This document shows, piece after piece, positions 42,605 to 51,470 of a stretch of DNA of 64,000 bases (its first letter is position 1; the number at the start of each line of letters is the position of its first letter). Position numbers and translations under genes: made by a program. This DNA comes from Nitrospira sp. (GTDB lineage: Bacteria; Nitrospirota; Nitrospiria; Nitrospirales; Nitrospiraceae), in NCBI GenBank assembly GCA_030123625.1, contig CP126121.1:2830179-2894178 (forward strand), given 5' to 3'. Below the pieces are notes generated by a model that saw only the letters and a program-made list of their open reading frames with translations, was not told the DNA's origin and searched no databases.

Positions 42605-44614
42605 CTAATCTTCGGCTTCATTGGCCAAAATAAATCCCATGGCTCGTCTGATCTGATCACGTGTTCCCAGCAGTACCACAATGTCGCCGGCAAGAAGTTT
42701 TGTTTTCTCGGATGGGTTGGATTCCGTGACACCGCTTCTTGTCAAGGCGATGATGGACGTTCCGATCCGCGGCCGCAACGCCAGTTGGGCGATCGTCTTT
42801 CCGGCCGCCGGCGAATCATCTTCGATTCGGCAGGTCTCCACTTCGACATCAGCGAGTGTGCCGCCGCGAAGGTGGTGAGCCAGTTCGGGAAGCTCGCTGC
42901 GTCGTAAGAGCGCGTATCCTTCGCGGCGAACCTGTTCGGCCTTTTGCATGATGAAATCTTGCGGCATGTTGTAGGTGCGGAGGACGAGCGCAAAGATTTC
43001 AATCGATGTTTCAAATTCCTCCGGCACGACGTCGTCTACGCCCAGCTGGTGCAATTCCTCCAATTCGCGCAAATAGCGCGTCCGGACCACGATGTGAATG
43101 TTCTGGTTCAAGCCACGAGCCACCTGCACTGTTCGGCGGGCCATGAACGGATCGGAGATCGCAACGACCAGGACCCGTGCATCTTCGATCTTTACGTGCC
43201 TCAATACATTCGGGTTTGTGGCATCCCCATAATAGAGCGGCAAACCGTGGGCCGCTTCTCGTCGCACGGTATCCCCGTCCAAATCCAACGCGATATAGGG
43301 CACCTCCGTCTCACCCAATACACGGGCCAGATTGCGTCCGTTGAGCCCATATCCCACGATAATGACATGGTCTTTGATGCGTAAATGCCGACCCTCTGCT
43401 TCGAGCACATGGGCCGCCGTGTGTCCAGGAAACCAATGGTGCAACCGTTGCACGACTTCGACGCGTCGCGCGAGATGCGGGGATAACTGCATCAAGAACG
43501 GCGTGATGATCATGGAGCAGACCGAGACCGCTAGAAATATTTGGTATGGCGGTCCGGACAAAAGCTTATTCTCCAGGCCGACCTGTGCCAAGATGAAACT
43601 GAACTCGCCTACCTGTGCGAGGGCAATTCCTGTCATGACGGCCGAGCGAGGAGGCACGGAAATCGTCAAAACCGCTCCCGCTCCGGCGATGAATTTGACG
43701 AGCAGGACGACGAGTAACACACCGGTCACGACGAGCGGATACTCCAGCAAGACGCGCCAATCCATCAGGATGCCGATGGAGACGAAAAACAAGCTATTAA
43801 AACTGTCTCGAAAGGGCAACACTTCGGCGATGGCTTGATGGCTGTACTCCGATTCGGAAATCACGATCCCGGCGATGAACGCCCCCAAAGCGAGCGATAG
43901 CCCTCCGAGGGATGTCAACCATGCAATGCCGAGACACATGACGATGATGGTCAACAGAAAGAGCTCTCGGCTTCGGCTACGGACGATGTGGTCGAGTAAT
44001 TTCGGAACCGCATACCACGCGGCTACCACAATGCATGCGACCACGACTATCGATTTCACCAACGAGAACAGCACCGGCGTGAGCGTTCCTTCGCCATGGC
44101 TGGCCAGAATGGGCGCCAACAAAATCATAGGAACGACGGCCAAGTCCTGGAAGATCAAGATCCCGATGGTGGCTCGCCCGTGGGGTGAGTCGCTGTCTCC
44201 ACTGGCGGCCAGCGCTTTCAACACAATGGCGGTACTACTGAGCGAGAGCAGAAACCCCCAAAAGATTGCTTGCGGTGTCGGTAATCCTGCCAATGTGCCG
44301 CCGGCCCACGCGATCGCGATGACCCCTCCGACCTGAATGGGAGCGGCAATCAAGATCAGCCGACGAAGCGAGGCCAGTTGCACCAGCGAGAATTCGATGC
44401 CGATGGTAAACAACAGCAGCACAATCCCGATTTCCGCCAGCACTTGCACCGTCGCGATATCAGAAATCAGATTGAGCCCATGAGGACCGATCAAAGCCCC
44501 GGCGACGAGAAACCCGGCAATAGACGGGAGTCGAAATTGATGGAACAGAAACACGACTGCGATGGAGACGGTGTAAATGAGGAGTAAATTGCCGAGCACG
44601 CCGTAGTCAGTCAT
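42605..44614 (-). CDS. CPA2 cation/proton antiporter with RCK domains
   Basis: 669 aa: 12-13 transmembrane segments (SIAGFLVAGALIGPHG, TIGIEFSLVQLASL, LSLSSTAIVLKALAASGDSD), then a TrkA-N domain (HVIIVGYGLNGRNLARVLGE, an NAD-binding Rossmann motif) and a TrkA-C domain near the end. This is the KefB/YbaL layout, K+/H+ exchange regulated by nucleotide binding. The start at 44614 is a good fit. Confidence 0.93.
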   Translation of the reverse strand: MTDYGVLGNLLLIYTVSIAVVFLFHQFRLPSIAGFLVAGALIGPHGLNLISDIATVQVLAEIGIVLLLFTIGIEFSLVQLASLRRLILIAAPIQVGGVIAIAWAGGTLAGLPTPQAIFWGFLLSLSSTAIVLKALAASGDSDSPHGRATIGILIFQDLAVVPMILLAPILASHGEGTLTPVLFSLVKSIVVVACIVVAAWYAVPKLLDHIVRSRSRELFLLTIIVMCLGIAWLTSLGGLSLALGAFIAGIVISESEYSHQAIAEVLPFRDSFNSLFFVSIGILMDWRVLLEYPLVVTGVLLVVLLVKFIAGAGAVLTISVPPRSAVMTGIALAQVGEFSFILAQVGLENKLLSGPPYQIFLAVSVCSMIITPFLMQLSPHLARRVEVVQRLHHWFPGHTAAHVLEAEGRHLRIKDHVIIVGYGLNGRNLARVLGETEVPYIALDLDGDTVRREAAHGLPLYYGDATNPNVLRHVKIEDARVLVVAISDPFMARRTVQVARGLNQNIHIVVRTRYLRELEELHQLGVDDVVPEEFETSIEIFALVLRTYNMPQDFIMQKAEQVRREGYALLRRSELPELAHHLRGGTLADVEVETCRIEDDSPAAGKTIAQLALRPRIGTSIIALTRSGVTESNPSEKTKLLAGDIVVLLGTRDQIRRAMGFILANEAED

Positions 44615-45012
44615 GTCGTGTCTTCATTCAGTCCTCGCATAGGTGATGCCTTCCGTGAATGGCGCCCTAGGCCATCTACGGCATCTTCCATCGTAAGGAC
44701 AGGATCATGGGTCACCGACTGGGAGAGACGCAGGATACCTGAGGTCTCCGGCAGGGACAAGGTAAAGCAAGATGTCGGCAGACCCTTATCCGCGCCGAAT
44801 CCCTGTTTGTCATATTGCGGTCTTGAGAGGGCGGCGATATCCAGAAACGGGAGAGAATCAGGCGATCGTCTTCAAGCCGCTCGGCATGAGGGTTCCCCTC
44901 TAAAGGGGCATAGACCAAGGAATAAAGTATTGCATAGGGTGTAGGCACGGTTCCCATAATGACCCGAGTGTGAGACATTGAGCGTCTTCGTCACAGGATC
45001 TGGAGGTGCCCT
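44615..45012. other. Intergenic region without a supported gene
   Basis: Nothing convincing on either strand. The GGAGGTGCCCT before 45013 is the ribosome site of the next gene. Confidence 0.5.
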
Positions 45013-45579
45013 ATGCGGCCGATACGGATGTTTCCTTTTCTAGTTGCAATGTCGGCGGTCTTTTCCGCTGCTCCGGCATTCTCAGATACCGAAATCGGAT
45101 CGGATGCGACCTGGAAATGCCCTCAAGCCGACGGCAGTTTAATCTATACCAACAAGGAGAAGACTGGCTGCCAAGTCATGGTGCTCAAGCCGCTTTCCAT
45201 TGTGCCCGATTTGGAGCATATGCCGACGGCTCCTCGAACCTCAACCACCGGCGAACCTCATTATTATGAGGTACCTTCCTACCAGGAACGCACTGCTGGA
45301 GCGGGAGGACGTCAAGTCCCTGACTGGGCGCGTGACTGGTATGCCAGCAACATGCCTTCCGGCTCGGCACAGGGCGAAGTATGCTCGTTATACATGGAAT
45401 GGATGCAACTGGTGCAGAAGACCCGTGGAGGAATGTTCTTCGGATCTGACCCTTCCTATGGAGGAGATGTTACCGGGCGTGCTCAGCGGATGCCAAGTCA
45501 GTCGTTTTACGATAATGCCCGCTATATCGCACTGTCGAGGATCTTTGGTACAGGGTTTGTGCCCATCGGTTGTTTCTAG
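45013..45579 (+). CDS. Secreted hypothetical protein (DUF4124-like start)
   Basis: 188 aa with signal peptide (FLVAMSAVFSAAPAFS) and TWKCPQADGSLIYTNKEKTG that resembles DUF4124 (short exported beta-strand motif). The rest has WARDWYASNMPS and VCSLYMEWMQLVQK. Four Cys may form disulfides. The stop is 16 bp from the convergent epimerase gene. Function unknown. Confidence 0.72.
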   Translation: MRPIRMFPFLVAMSAVFSAAPAFSDTEIGSDATWKCPQADGSLIYTNKEKTGCQVMVLKPLSIVPDLEHMPTAPRTSTTGEPHYYEVPSYQERTAGAGGRQVPDWARDWYASNMPSGSAQGEVCSLYMEWMQLVQKTRGGMFFGSDPSYGGDVTGRAQRMPSQSFYDNARYIALSRIFGTGFVPIGCF

Positions 45580-45594
45580 ATTTTCAGATCTTTT

Positions 45595-46617
45595 TCAAAC
45601 CCTATAGAACTCTCGATACCACTTCACGAAACGAGGGATACCCACTTCGATCGATGTGGCCGGCTTGAATCCGACATCGCGGGTCAGATCGCCGATATCG
45701 GCGTACGTCTCCGGGACATCTCCCGGTTGTAACGGCATCAATTTCTTCTCCGCCTTTTTGCCTAATGCGCGCTCCAGGACTTCGATAAAGTGCTGCAGTT
45801 CAACCGGCCGATGGTTGCCGATATTGTAAATCCGTGCCGGAGCCGAGCTGGTTTCCGGTGTCGGCCGATCCCCGGACCATGTTGGATCGGCCTCCGCTGA
45901 ATGATCCAGCGTCCGGATGACCCCCTCGACGATGTCGTCCACATAGGTGAAATCGCGTTTCATCCGGCCCTGGTTAAAGACTTCGATCGGTTTGCCCTCC
46001 AAGATGGCTTTGGTAAAGATGAAGAGGGCCATGTCGGGGCGTCCCCAAGGCCCATAGACGGTAAAAAATCGAAGACCCGTGCAGGGCAGTCGATACAGAT
46101 GCGCATAGCAGTGAGCCATCAGCTCATTCGCTTTTTTTGTGGCGGCGTACAGCGACACCGGATGATCCACATTGTCATGGGTGGAAAACGGCATATGGGT
46201 GTTTCCCCCATAGACGGAACTGGACGAGGCGTAGACCAAATGCTCGATGCGGCTTAGCCGACAGCCTTCCAGAATGTTGAGGAACCCCTCGATATTGCTT
46301 TCAGTGTACGCGTGAGGATTGGTGAGTGAATAGCGGACGCCTGCCTGGGCGGCGAGATGGACCACGCGCCGTATCGACTCGCCGGCAAAGAAATTCCGCA
46401 TCCCTTGTCGATTGAAGAGATCGAGCTTGATGAAACGAAATCGTTCGTGCGGCGTCAATTGGGCCAGCCGGGCTTGTTTCAATCGCACATCATAGTAGTC
46501 ATTGATATTGTCCAGGCCGATCACCTGATCGCCACGGTCCAAAAGACGCATGGCCACATGAAATCCGATGAACCCCGCTGCCCCTGTGACAAGAATCGGC
46601 GATTGTGTCCCGGCCAT
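45595..46617 (-). CDS. NAD-dependent epimerase, UDP-glucuronate 4-epimerase-like
   Basis: 340 aa, extended SDR. NAD motif TGAAGFIG near residue 12, active-site SSSSVYGG and YAATK (Tyr-x3-Lys), [20 protein letters not shown] and [16 protein letters not shown]. The length and motif set match UDP-glucuronate (UDP-sugar) 4-epimerases used in surface polysaccharide synthesis. It is the last gene of the minus-strand operon with the MBL gene 25 bp upstream. Confidence 0.92.
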   Translation of the reverse strand: MAGTQSPILVTGAAGFIGFHVAMRLLDRGDQVIGLDNINDYYDVRLKQARLAQLTPHERFRFIKLDLFNRQGMRNFFAGESIRRVVHLAAQAGVRYSLTNPHAYTESNIEGFLNILEGCRLSRIEHLVYASSSSVYGGNTHMPFSTHDNVDHPVSLYAATKKANELMAHCYAHLYRLPCTGLRFFTVYGPWGRPDMALFIFTKAILEGKPIEVFNQGRMKRDFTYVDDIVEGVIRTLDHSAEADPTWSGDRPTPETSSAPARIYNIGNHRPVELQHFIEVLERALGKKAEKKLMPLQPGDVPETYADIGDLTRDVGFKPATSIEVGIPRFVKWYREFYRV

Positions 46618-46641
46618 GACTGCTCCTCTACGAAAAATGGT

Positions 46642-48273
46642 TTATCGTCCCTTGCTCGCCTTCATGAACGGCGGATCGCCGTGGTCCAATCGATACAGCG
46701 TCAACGGGGCGAGGGGCTCTCCTGCTGAAATGACCTCGATCATCCCCCCGCTCATGGTTCGATAGAGATCGAAGGCACGGGCCCGATGATAGCGACATGC
46801 CTGTGAAACCAGAAGGTCTTTCAATTTTTCAGGCGGTTCCCAATGAGCCGTTAAGAGCGCGGTTCTGGCGGGATTGCGGCGGCTGAACATGAACGACAGG
46901 TGATCAGGGTACCATTCGGCTCCACCGGTGGCATAGGAAACAAACATCCGTGCGTGGGCGGCCGTGCATACCTCGGCGAGATAGGCGTTCGTGAGATAGC
47001 CGTTTTCGCCGACATCCAGCCATTTGCCCGGATGGGAAAGCGAAGCATGGGCGGCATGGCTCCGAATTTCAAGCAACTGTTGTTGTGAGGCGAAGACCAA
47101 CGGAATCGGTCCGTATCGCTCGACCAATTGCTGAATGACATGGTCCTTGAGCGCGGATCGTCCGTCGTTCGTCGGACCGCTATCCGCATGGATCAGCACA
47201 TTGTGCCCTCGATCCGAAATCAGGTAGCAATTCCTGGGCATATTCAGGTCGCAAGGGTCCTCTCCGTAGAAGGGCACCGACACGACTGTGCCGCCTTCAA
47301 ACGGCCACGTTTCCCCATGGGCCAGCTCGATGACTCGGTCAAAACCCAGTTCCGCGAGAAGCGACCGATAGTCAAAGAACAGCCCTGTTCGATTTCGCCG
47401 ACTGGGCACGATGATCGGCGTGTCTTTCGCCAAATGGAGCAAGGTGCGGGGATCGACGTGATCATCGTGGTCGTGAGTCAGAAACACGGCGGCCGGTTTG
47501 GGGAAAAGTCCGCTCCAAACGGACGGCAACGGCGATTCCGCAAACCAAGGCAGAAGCCATGGGTCGAAGAGGAATACGGTGTCCCGTTGTCGGTAGAGGA
47601 GCGCGGCATGTCCGAGGTGCACCATGTCCTGATCCTGAACGATGTCGTACCAATGTTGCCGGATAGAAGTCGTCGCAGAAGCGGTCAGGCAGCCATAGTG
47701 GTGCAATGATTCCATAATCTTGGTCAGCAGCATCTGCGAATCACGCGGCATTGCCGATACCGCGGAACGGAGATCGTCGGCGGTATGGGTTCCGTCGAGC
47801 AGACCGAGCAGTTTCCCCACGATGGGGCCCAGCGGTCGTCCGTTGAATCCAATAGGGATCGCCTGGTGATTGATCGCATGAAAAATGCGGAGACCACCGT
47901 TGGTGACGGTTGCGGATTTGAGCGGATCGGTCGGGAATTCCCAGTGAAAGGTCCCATCCGATCGCCGCCCGCAGCGAATGTGTTGCTGCAGGTATGGCCG
48001 TGCGTTGACCAGTTCTGCATAGGCATCTTCCAACCGTTGCCCGCGAGTGGGATCGTCGAGCGGCGCCCGTTTTGAAAAGACATCGCTGATAACGGTATCG
48101 ATCGCGCTGGAAAGAAGGCTATGAGCTTCATGCAGACCGGCGACGACTTCAGGAGCCACTCCGCCTACGAAAGGGAAAGGTCCCGGCGGCTCCGCACTCT
48201 CCAGCTGCACCCAACACCAAGGGACGAGACTCACGTAATGATTTTTGGGAAAGCTGGTCCAAACGTGGCTCAT
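46642..48273 (-). CDS. MBL-fold hydrolase with N-terminal and PqqD-like segment
   Basis: 543 aa: an N-terminal alpha-helical domain of unknown type (1-115), then a PqqD/RRE-like winged-helix segment (GLLDGTHTADDLRSAVSAMP, followed by DSQMLLTKIMESLHHYGC), then a metallo-beta-lactamase domain with HDHDDHVD and later AHWEPPEK. The metal ligands HxHxDH are present. RRE-like domains bind peptides in RiPP pathways. It is followed by the epimerase gene and preceded by a four-helix-bundle gene. The substrate is unknown. Confidence 0.8.
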   Translation of the reverse strand: MSHVWTSFPKNHYVSLVPWCWVQLESAEPPGPFPFVGGVAPEVVAGLHEAHSLLSSAIDTVISDVFSKRAPLDDPTRGQRLEDAYAELVNARPYLQQHIRCGRRSDGTFHWEFPTDPLKSATVTNGGLRIFHAINHQAIPIGFNGRPLGPIVGKLLGLLDGTHTADDLRSAVSAMPRDSQMLLTKIMESLHHYGCLTASATTSIRQHWYDIVQDQDMVHLGHAALLYRQRDTVFLFDPWLLPWFAESPLPSVWSGLFPKPAAVFLTHDHDDHVDPRTLLHLAKDTPIIVPSRRNRTGLFFDYRSLLAELGFDRVIELAHGETWPFEGGTVVSVPFYGEDPCDLNMPRNCYLISDRGHNVLIHADSGPTNDGRSALKDHVIQQLVERYGPIPLVFASQQQLLEIRSHAAHASLSHPGKWLDVGENGYLTNAYLAEVCTAAHARMFVSYATGGAEWYPDHLSFMFSRRNPARTALLTAHWEPPEKLKDLLVSQACRYHRARAFDLYRTMSGGMIEVISAGEPLAPLTLYRLDHGDPPFMKASKGR

Positions 48274-48278
48274 GATAA

Positions 48279-48665
48279 TCAGGACTGAGGACTGAGGACT
48301 GAGGACTGAGGTTTTGCGGATTTCGTCCCAGGCGTAGAGACGCGGGCCAGTAGTCGTTGTTTATGCACTGCCTTTCGCAAGCCGCCTATAATCCGTGCGA
48401 CTTCTTCTGCTTGGAGAATCAACCGGCGAAAAGTCGATGGGTTCAGGTGTGTCGCGTCCAACGCGACATAAAGTTGTGATCTGAGTTCTGCGCAATATGA
48501 CTTGGCTACACTCAGAAATTGGTGAAACTCCGAACGCCCGCCTCGCTCGAATCCCTCGGCGAGAGTGGACATGACCGAGACCGCAGCTCGTCGGACTTGG
48601 TCGCGTAATCCGAAGTCTTTGGCAAAAGATCCTGATGCCGTTGCCTGGTAGATCGCTCTTGTCAA
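48279..48665 (-). CDS. Four-helix-bundle protein (23S rRNA IVP-like), 5' end uncertain
   Basis: About 128 aa: [49 protein letters not shown], the four-helix-bundle (IVP) pattern. It lacks a good start. TTG 48665 gives [10 protein letters not shown] but the conserved IAWQKAREL lies upstream in the same frame, after a TGA, with no ATG. The C-terminus is made of the GGACTGA repeat ([10 protein letters not shown]). Either an unusual start or a truncated 5' end. Six bp before the MBL gene. Confidence 0.65.
   Translation of the reverse strand: MTRAIYQATASGSFAKDFGLRDQVRRAAVSVMSTLAEGFERGGRSEFHQFLSVAKSYCAELRSQLYVALDATHLNPSTFRRLILQAEEVARIIGGLRKAVHKQRLLARVSTPGTKSAKPQSSVLSPQS
48282..48309. repeat. Four tandem copies of GGACTGA
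   Basis: Four exact 7-bp units at 48282-48309, lying at the 3' end of the four-helix-bundle frame. They probably arose by slippage and form the last ten or so codons. Confidence 0.92.
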
Positions 48666-48732
48666 TTCCCGCGCCTTCTGCCAAGCAATGAGTCCTCAAA
48701 TTTATCTGCTCGCTGTCGTTCCATCTCTGTCC

Positions 48733-49176
48733 TCAATCCTCGTTACTCAGTCCTATCCTGAGTTGACTGATCGCCGGTTCATACAGAGCCTGGACCAGAT
48801 TGCCGTCGGGATCGGCAAAATAGAATGAATAGCTGCCGTCACGGTGCTGCTTGGGTTCTTTGGCTATTCGTCCGCCCAGAGATTCGATTTTCGGCAGGCT
48901 CTCTCGGTACATCTGATCGACGGCTTGTGGACTGTCGAGAATGACCCCGACGTGATCAAGCAACTGAGCCGACGGCGGTCGGTAAGAGGATAGTTCATCT
49001 TTTGGGATCTGATGGAGCGCGAAGTTATCGATGCCGGAGCTAAAATACACGTTGTCCTGATCCGGTTCCCACACCGCCTTCATGCCGAGCAATTGCTCAT
49101 AAAATCGGCGCGAACGAGGAAGGTCGGTGACGCGCAGGGCCACATGCCGAAGACCTCTATGGAGCGGAGCCGTCAT
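48733..49176 (-). CDS. VOC family (glyoxalase-like) protein
   Basis: About 147 aa, starting at ATG 49176 (MTAPLHRGLRHVALRVTDLP). Further segments FYEQLLGMKAVWEPDQDNVY and YSFYFADPDGNLVQAL are typical of glyoxalase/bleomycin resistance/dioxygenase proteins; the metal ligands are likely His from RHVALRV, His from DHVGVIL and Glu or Gln near the end. Length fits the VOC single-pair family. Substrate unknown. Divergent from hemD. Confidence 0.85.
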   Translation of the reverse strand: MTAPLHRGLRHVALRVTDLPRSRRFYEQLLGMKAVWEPDQDNVYFSSGIDNFALHQIPKDELSSYRPPSAQLLDHVGVILDSPQAVDQMYRESLPKIESLGGRIAKEPKQHRDGSYSFYFADPDGNLVQALYEPAISQLRIGLSNED

Positions 49177-49297
49177 ACTAAGCAACTCGTTCGATATTCC
49201 GACTAAAATATGCATAGTAGGGAGACTAACCGCAAGCCGTCAACGGAAAATCAGCTCCTGCTCCAGGCTCAACAGCTATGGTACGATCACTGTAGCC

Positions 49298-50125
49298 ATG
49301 ACATTCGACGGCATGACAGTCATTGCATTCGAAAGCCGGATGGCGACAGAGATTGGACGGCTGATCGAGCGTTACGGTGGTCGACCTCTCATCGCTCCTG
49401 TCCTTCGCGAAGTCCTGCTGGAAGACAATTCAGCGGCACAAGAGTTCGGGGTTCGTCTCCTGAACGGGCGAATCGATTTGCTGGTCTTGCTCACCGGTGT
49501 CGGCGCCACAGCGCTGTTCGATCTTCTGAAAACCCGCTATTCTTGGTCGTCGGTGTTGACGGCTCTCCAACGGACGACCATCGTCGCACGGGGACCCAAG
49601 CCGGTCGCAGCCCTCAAGGCTGTCGGCCTTCAAGCAACCATGACAGTACCGGAGCCGAATACCTGGATCGATCTGGTTGCAGCTCTGGATCAGCATCGTT
49701 CGGTGAGGGGATTGTGTGTCGCGGTGCAGGAGTATGGAATCTCAAACCCTGACTTGCTGCAAGCCTTGGAGCAGCGAGGGGCCGAGGTATTCCCCGTTCC
49801 GATCTACAAATGGACACTGCCTGAAGATCTTAGCCCAGCTCGTCATGCGCTCGATGAAATCATTGCCGGGCGAGTCCATGTAATGCTGATCACCAATGCC
49901 GTTCAGGTGGACCACGTCATGCGTGTGTTGGAACTGGACGGGAACATAGAGCCCTTCCGTGCGGCATTGAATAAAATAGTCGTTGCCTCGATTGGTCCGA
50001 CCGCCAGCGAACGGCTGCGCCACCACGGCTGGCCGGTTGATTTGGAGCCGTCACATCCAAAGATGGGAATCTTGGTAAAAGAAGTGTCCGAGCAGGCGTC
50101 GAGTATTCTGGACGGAAAGCGATAG
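49298..50125 (+). CDS. hemD: Uroporphyrinogen-III synthase
   Basis: 275 aa. MTVIAFESRMATEIGRLIER, LLTGVGATALFDLL, VEYGI-like VQEYGISNPDLLQALEQRGA, FPVPIYKWTLPED and VASIGPTASERLRHHGW are consistent with HemD. It closes hydroxymethylbilane to uroporphyrinogen III. ATG 49298 is preferred over a longer frame into the VOC gene's divergent region. No other heme genes are adjacent. Confidence 0.88.
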   Translation: MTFDGMTVIAFESRMATEIGRLIERYGGRPLIAPVLREVLLEDNSAAQEFGVRLLNGRIDLLVLLTGVGATALFDLLKTRYSWSSVLTALQRTTIVARGPKPVAALKAVGLQATMTVPEPNTWIDLVAALDQHRSVRGLCVAVQEYGISNPDLLQALEQRGAEVFPVPIYKWTLPEDLSPARHALDEIIAGRVHVMLITNAVQVDHVMRVLELDGNIEPFRAALNKIVVASIGPTASERLRHHGWPVDLEPSHPKMGILVKEVSEQASSILDGKR

Positions 50126-50534
50126 AGCCGGTTACCGGTCGCGGGTTGATGCTGTTAGCATTCGAGAACGGAATCCCACCCTAGTGCACAGACCACCAGA
50201 TTCTCGTTGAACTCTCACCACGTCCAGACCTGTCGACATCAGATTAGGCTTATGCAGATTGGCGTGTGAATTGAACTATGGGGGTCGGACCATGGGGGTC
50301 GGATCTTGAATTATGCATGCCCCAAAAATCTAAACCAGTGGCTACCGCACGAATCTGACAGCACTGGAATAATCAGTGATCAATTTCACGTGTAAAAGAA
50401 AATTCACTATTCTCGTGGCTCCGACGAGCTGAATGCCGGAATGGAAGACTTGGTTATGTGCCGGTTTGATAGATGGCAAGCGAGCAATCAACAGATGTCA
50501 GTCCCAAAGAATTGTATTGTCCGCACGAATGGGT
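50126..50534. other. Intergenic region with a short direct repeat
   Basis: No open frame with support. The region ends next to the decayed PIN gene. The doubled ATGGGGGTCGGA element and the following TTGAATTATGCATG are the only structured parts. Confidence 0.5.
50278..50303. repeat. Doubled ATGGGGGTCGGA
   Basis: Two exact 12-bp copies at 50278-50289 and 50292-50303, 14 bp apart. Similar GGGGGTCGGA...TTGAATTATGCAT stretches flank REP-associated (RAYT) elements in other genomes as I recall; here no transposase gene is present, so this may be a relic. Confidence 0.5.
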
Positions 50535-50972
50535 TTACAAGGGAATACGTTTAATTTCGAGATGTTCTGACATCGCTGCTCTGATGAGTTGGGCGTCGGC
50601 TGAGATAACAACCGACGGTTCGTCCAGCTGATCTTGCAGCTCGATGGCTGAAGCGAGATGAATGGCGTCGAGGGTGCGGAGGGGGTATCGTTCGAGTAGT
50701 GTTCTGGATCGTCCAAGGATACTTTCGTCCAAGTTGATCCTGACGTAGGCAGGCCACTCCTATAAAAAACGACGTACGACTTCGTAGTATTTGGGTTCTT
50801 TCAATGCTGCTTCCCGCACGTGCCTGCGAAAAGCTGAAAAGGTCTCGGTATAGGCGAGAGTGGCGGTGACATGAGGTGGAGCGTCAGCTCGCAGAGCGAG
50901 GGCTTCGCCTGTTCCAACTTCCTGGATGAATTGTTTCACGAGTGCGCTGGTGTCCCAGTAGTACATGGTCAC
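50535..50972 (-). pseudogene. PIN-domain VapC-like toxin with an in-frame stop
   Basis: The 146-codon frame reads MTMYYWDTSALVKQFIQEVG (PIN Asp) at the start, RTLDAIHLASAIELQDQL and SVVISADAQLIRAAMSEHLE at the end, the usual VapC order. Codon 71, at 50760-50762, is TAG (VVRRFL*EWPAYVR); both halves stay in the same frame. The start overlaps the antitoxin stop by 4 bp (ATGA). Thus a VapC toxin inactivated by one nonsense codon. Confidence 0.85.
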
Positions 50973-51256
50973 CGATCATCACGGTCATCGATGACCGCCC
51001 GTCCAACCGATGGGCCTCGATAGGCGAGTGGTTTAAGTCGCTTGCTTGGCACGCCTGTCGGTGGAATGATCTTGCCGAGCGCAGCGAGTTGCGCCAAACG
51101 AGCCTCGCGTGTCCCGGGCTTTCCGGCCTCGATCTGTTGGAGCAGCGCGATCGGCCGTCCACGGTCGGTTACGACGATTTCTTCACCTTTCTGTGTCCGA
51201 CGTAGATAGTGCGTCAGGCGATTCTTGAGTTCTTTAACGCCGACCAAGCTCATCAT
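50969..51256 (-). CDS. Phd/YefM-type antitoxin
   Basis: 95 aa. VKELKNRLTHYLRRTQKGEE, IVVTDRGRPIALLQQI is the Phd/YefM N-terminal DNA-binding signature. Partner of the adjacent PIN gene. The C-terminal part (EARLAQLAALGKIIPPTGVP) is the usual toxin-binding tail. Since the toxin is broken, this antitoxin may be a solitary survivor. Confidence 0.85.
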   Translation of the reverse strand: MMSLVGVKELKNRLTHYLRRTQKGEEIVVTDRGRPIALLQQIEAGKPGTREARLAQLAALGKIIPPTGVPSKRLKPLAYRGPSVGRAVIDDRDDR

Positions 51257-51470
51257 TCACCTCGGTAGCTATTGTAGCTACCACTGTTAAGGAAGACAAG
51301 CAACTCCCTATGCCCTTCCAGGAAACTACTGGTGGTCGGATCTTTGCCACTGCACGAGCCTAACAGCACGACGGAATGGTGGTTTGGGAACAGATTTTTC
51401 AGCGCGCAGCTGGTGGGGCTCTTGTGGTTGCCAACGAAGAACCAGCAGCATTAGATTCAGTCACGCACGC

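Noticed and set aside
41797-42732. 311-codon minus-strand frame opposite the Rieske gene
   Set aside because: Antisense to the Rieske and iron-binding motifs; low-complexity composition.
48282-48309. GGACTGA repeats as a CRISPR or satellite
   Set aside because: Only four 7-bp units without spacers; simple slippage explains them.
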